Origin: Bacillota bacterium | GTDB taxonomy: Bacteria > Bacillota > Clostridia > Christensenellales > CAG-138 | Length of the DNA: 6,513 nt | Assembly: GCA_016288175.1 (NCBI GenBank) | Contig: JAEEYN010000169.1 | Location: 1 to 6,513, forward strand | Direction: 5' to 3' | Shown here: positions 6,225-6,513 of the stretch, in pieces | Layout of the letters: every line of letters starts with the position of its first letter | How positions within the stretch are numbered: the first letter of the stretch is position 1 | Program-made: the position numbers and the translations under genes | The notes under the pieces: generated by a model | What the model was told of the DNA's origin: nothing | Databases searched by the model: none | The model's input: only the letters and a program-made list of their open reading frames with translations

Positions 6225-6513
6225 CGGGAATTTCCTTTTTGACGTCCAGAACGGGCACTTCTTCGGGGATCGCCCGGCGCACCGCTTCGAGGAACCTTTC
6301 TTTATCGTAATGCGCTCCGTAGGCGGAGAAGGGGTTGACCGTCACCGCAAGGAGCTTCGTGCTTTGAAGAACGGTGAAGCCCGCCCCCGCACGCAGGAAT
6401 TTTGCGTAATTCTTTTCGGAAACAAGGAGCCTGCTGCCGTCCTCGCAAACGGCTTCGAGGCCCGAAAGCGCCCTGCCGGCGGCAAACAGCGCCTCGAGGT
6501 TCGCGTCCGTGAC
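6217..6513 (-). CDS. kamB: KamB-like protein, C-terminal 98 residues (5' part outside window)
   Basis: The reverse-strand frame is open from the right edge to a TGA at 6219-6217. It gives 98 residues, starting VTDANLEALF and ending KKEIPDA. The visible part includes LLAVTVNPFSAYG (about residues 57-69) and then YDKERFLEAVRRAIPEEVPVLDV. This NP-x-S-x-YG pattern followed by a helix and a PV-x-DV strand fits what I recall of the C-terminus of KamB, the partner subunit of the lysine 5,6-aminomutase reactivase. The identification leans on the overlap with kamC as much as on the sequence, because the N-terminal part is not in the window. It is upstream in the transcription unit and would be translated first. 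Confidence 0.65.
   Translation of the reverse strand, partial: VTDANLEALFAAGRALSGLEAVCEDGSRLLVSEKNYAKFLRAGAGFTVLQSTKLLAVTVNPFSAYGAHYDKERFLEAVRRAIPEEVPVLDVKKEIPDA
6233..6237 (-). promoter_or_regulatory. Ribosome binding site of kamC within the end of kamB
   Basis: AAGGA on the minus strand, within the A-rich run AAAAAGGAAA, is followed by an eight-base spacer and the ATG at 6224. It lies inside the last codons of the kamB frame and so favours this kamC start over later ones. Confidence 0.75.

Noticed and set aside
5080..6242. Plus-strand open frames of 368 and 220 codons
   Set aside because: Both are antisense to the KamC ATPase and are rich in Ser/Arg/Ala or Glu/Gly/Arg without motifs. They are GC-driven shadows.

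Overview
The window is GC-rich and, as far as I can see, entirely coding on the minus strand. Six genes run in the same direction with gaps of 24 to 49 bases or an overlap, so the whole stretch reads like one transcription unit running from high to low coordinates. Both ends cut through a gene. The family mix suggests a high-GC anaerobic member of the Clostridia, probably a gut-type uncultured lineage: a KamB/KamC pair, a PfoR-type membrane protein, a YqhQ (DUF1385) protein, and Shine-Dalgarno sites such as GGAGG and AAGGAG. The exact taxon cannot be read from the sequence.

In transcription order: (1) 6513-6217, the C-terminal 98 residues of a KamB-like protein. (2) 6224-4740, KamC, a stand-alone MutS-fold ATPase overlapping kamB by 8 bases. 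KamB and KamC are thought to reactivate the B12- and PLP-dependent lysine 5,6-aminomutase of lysine fermentation. (3) 4699-3710, an unrecognised envelope protein with a lipoprotein-like signal, an extracytoplasmic domain, three membrane helices and an acidic tail. (4) 3660-2464, a PfoR/EIIC-like polytopic membrane protein with an unusual basic N-terminal extension. (5) 2439-1033, cysteinyl-tRNA synthetase of a variant sequence type. (6) 1006 to the left edge, a YqhQ/DUF1385 membrane protein lacking only its last residues.

The most interesting points are three. The lysine-fermentation accessory genes are linked to membrane and housekeeping genes, with no kamD/kamE following kamC. An unknown lipoprotein-like gene is paired with the PfoR-like protein. 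A perfect GC hairpin sits between those two genes. No RNA genes, mobile elements, CRISPR arrays or clear promoters or terminators are visible. No non-coding stretch exceeds 49 bases. The long plus-strand open frames are antisense shadows of these genes.
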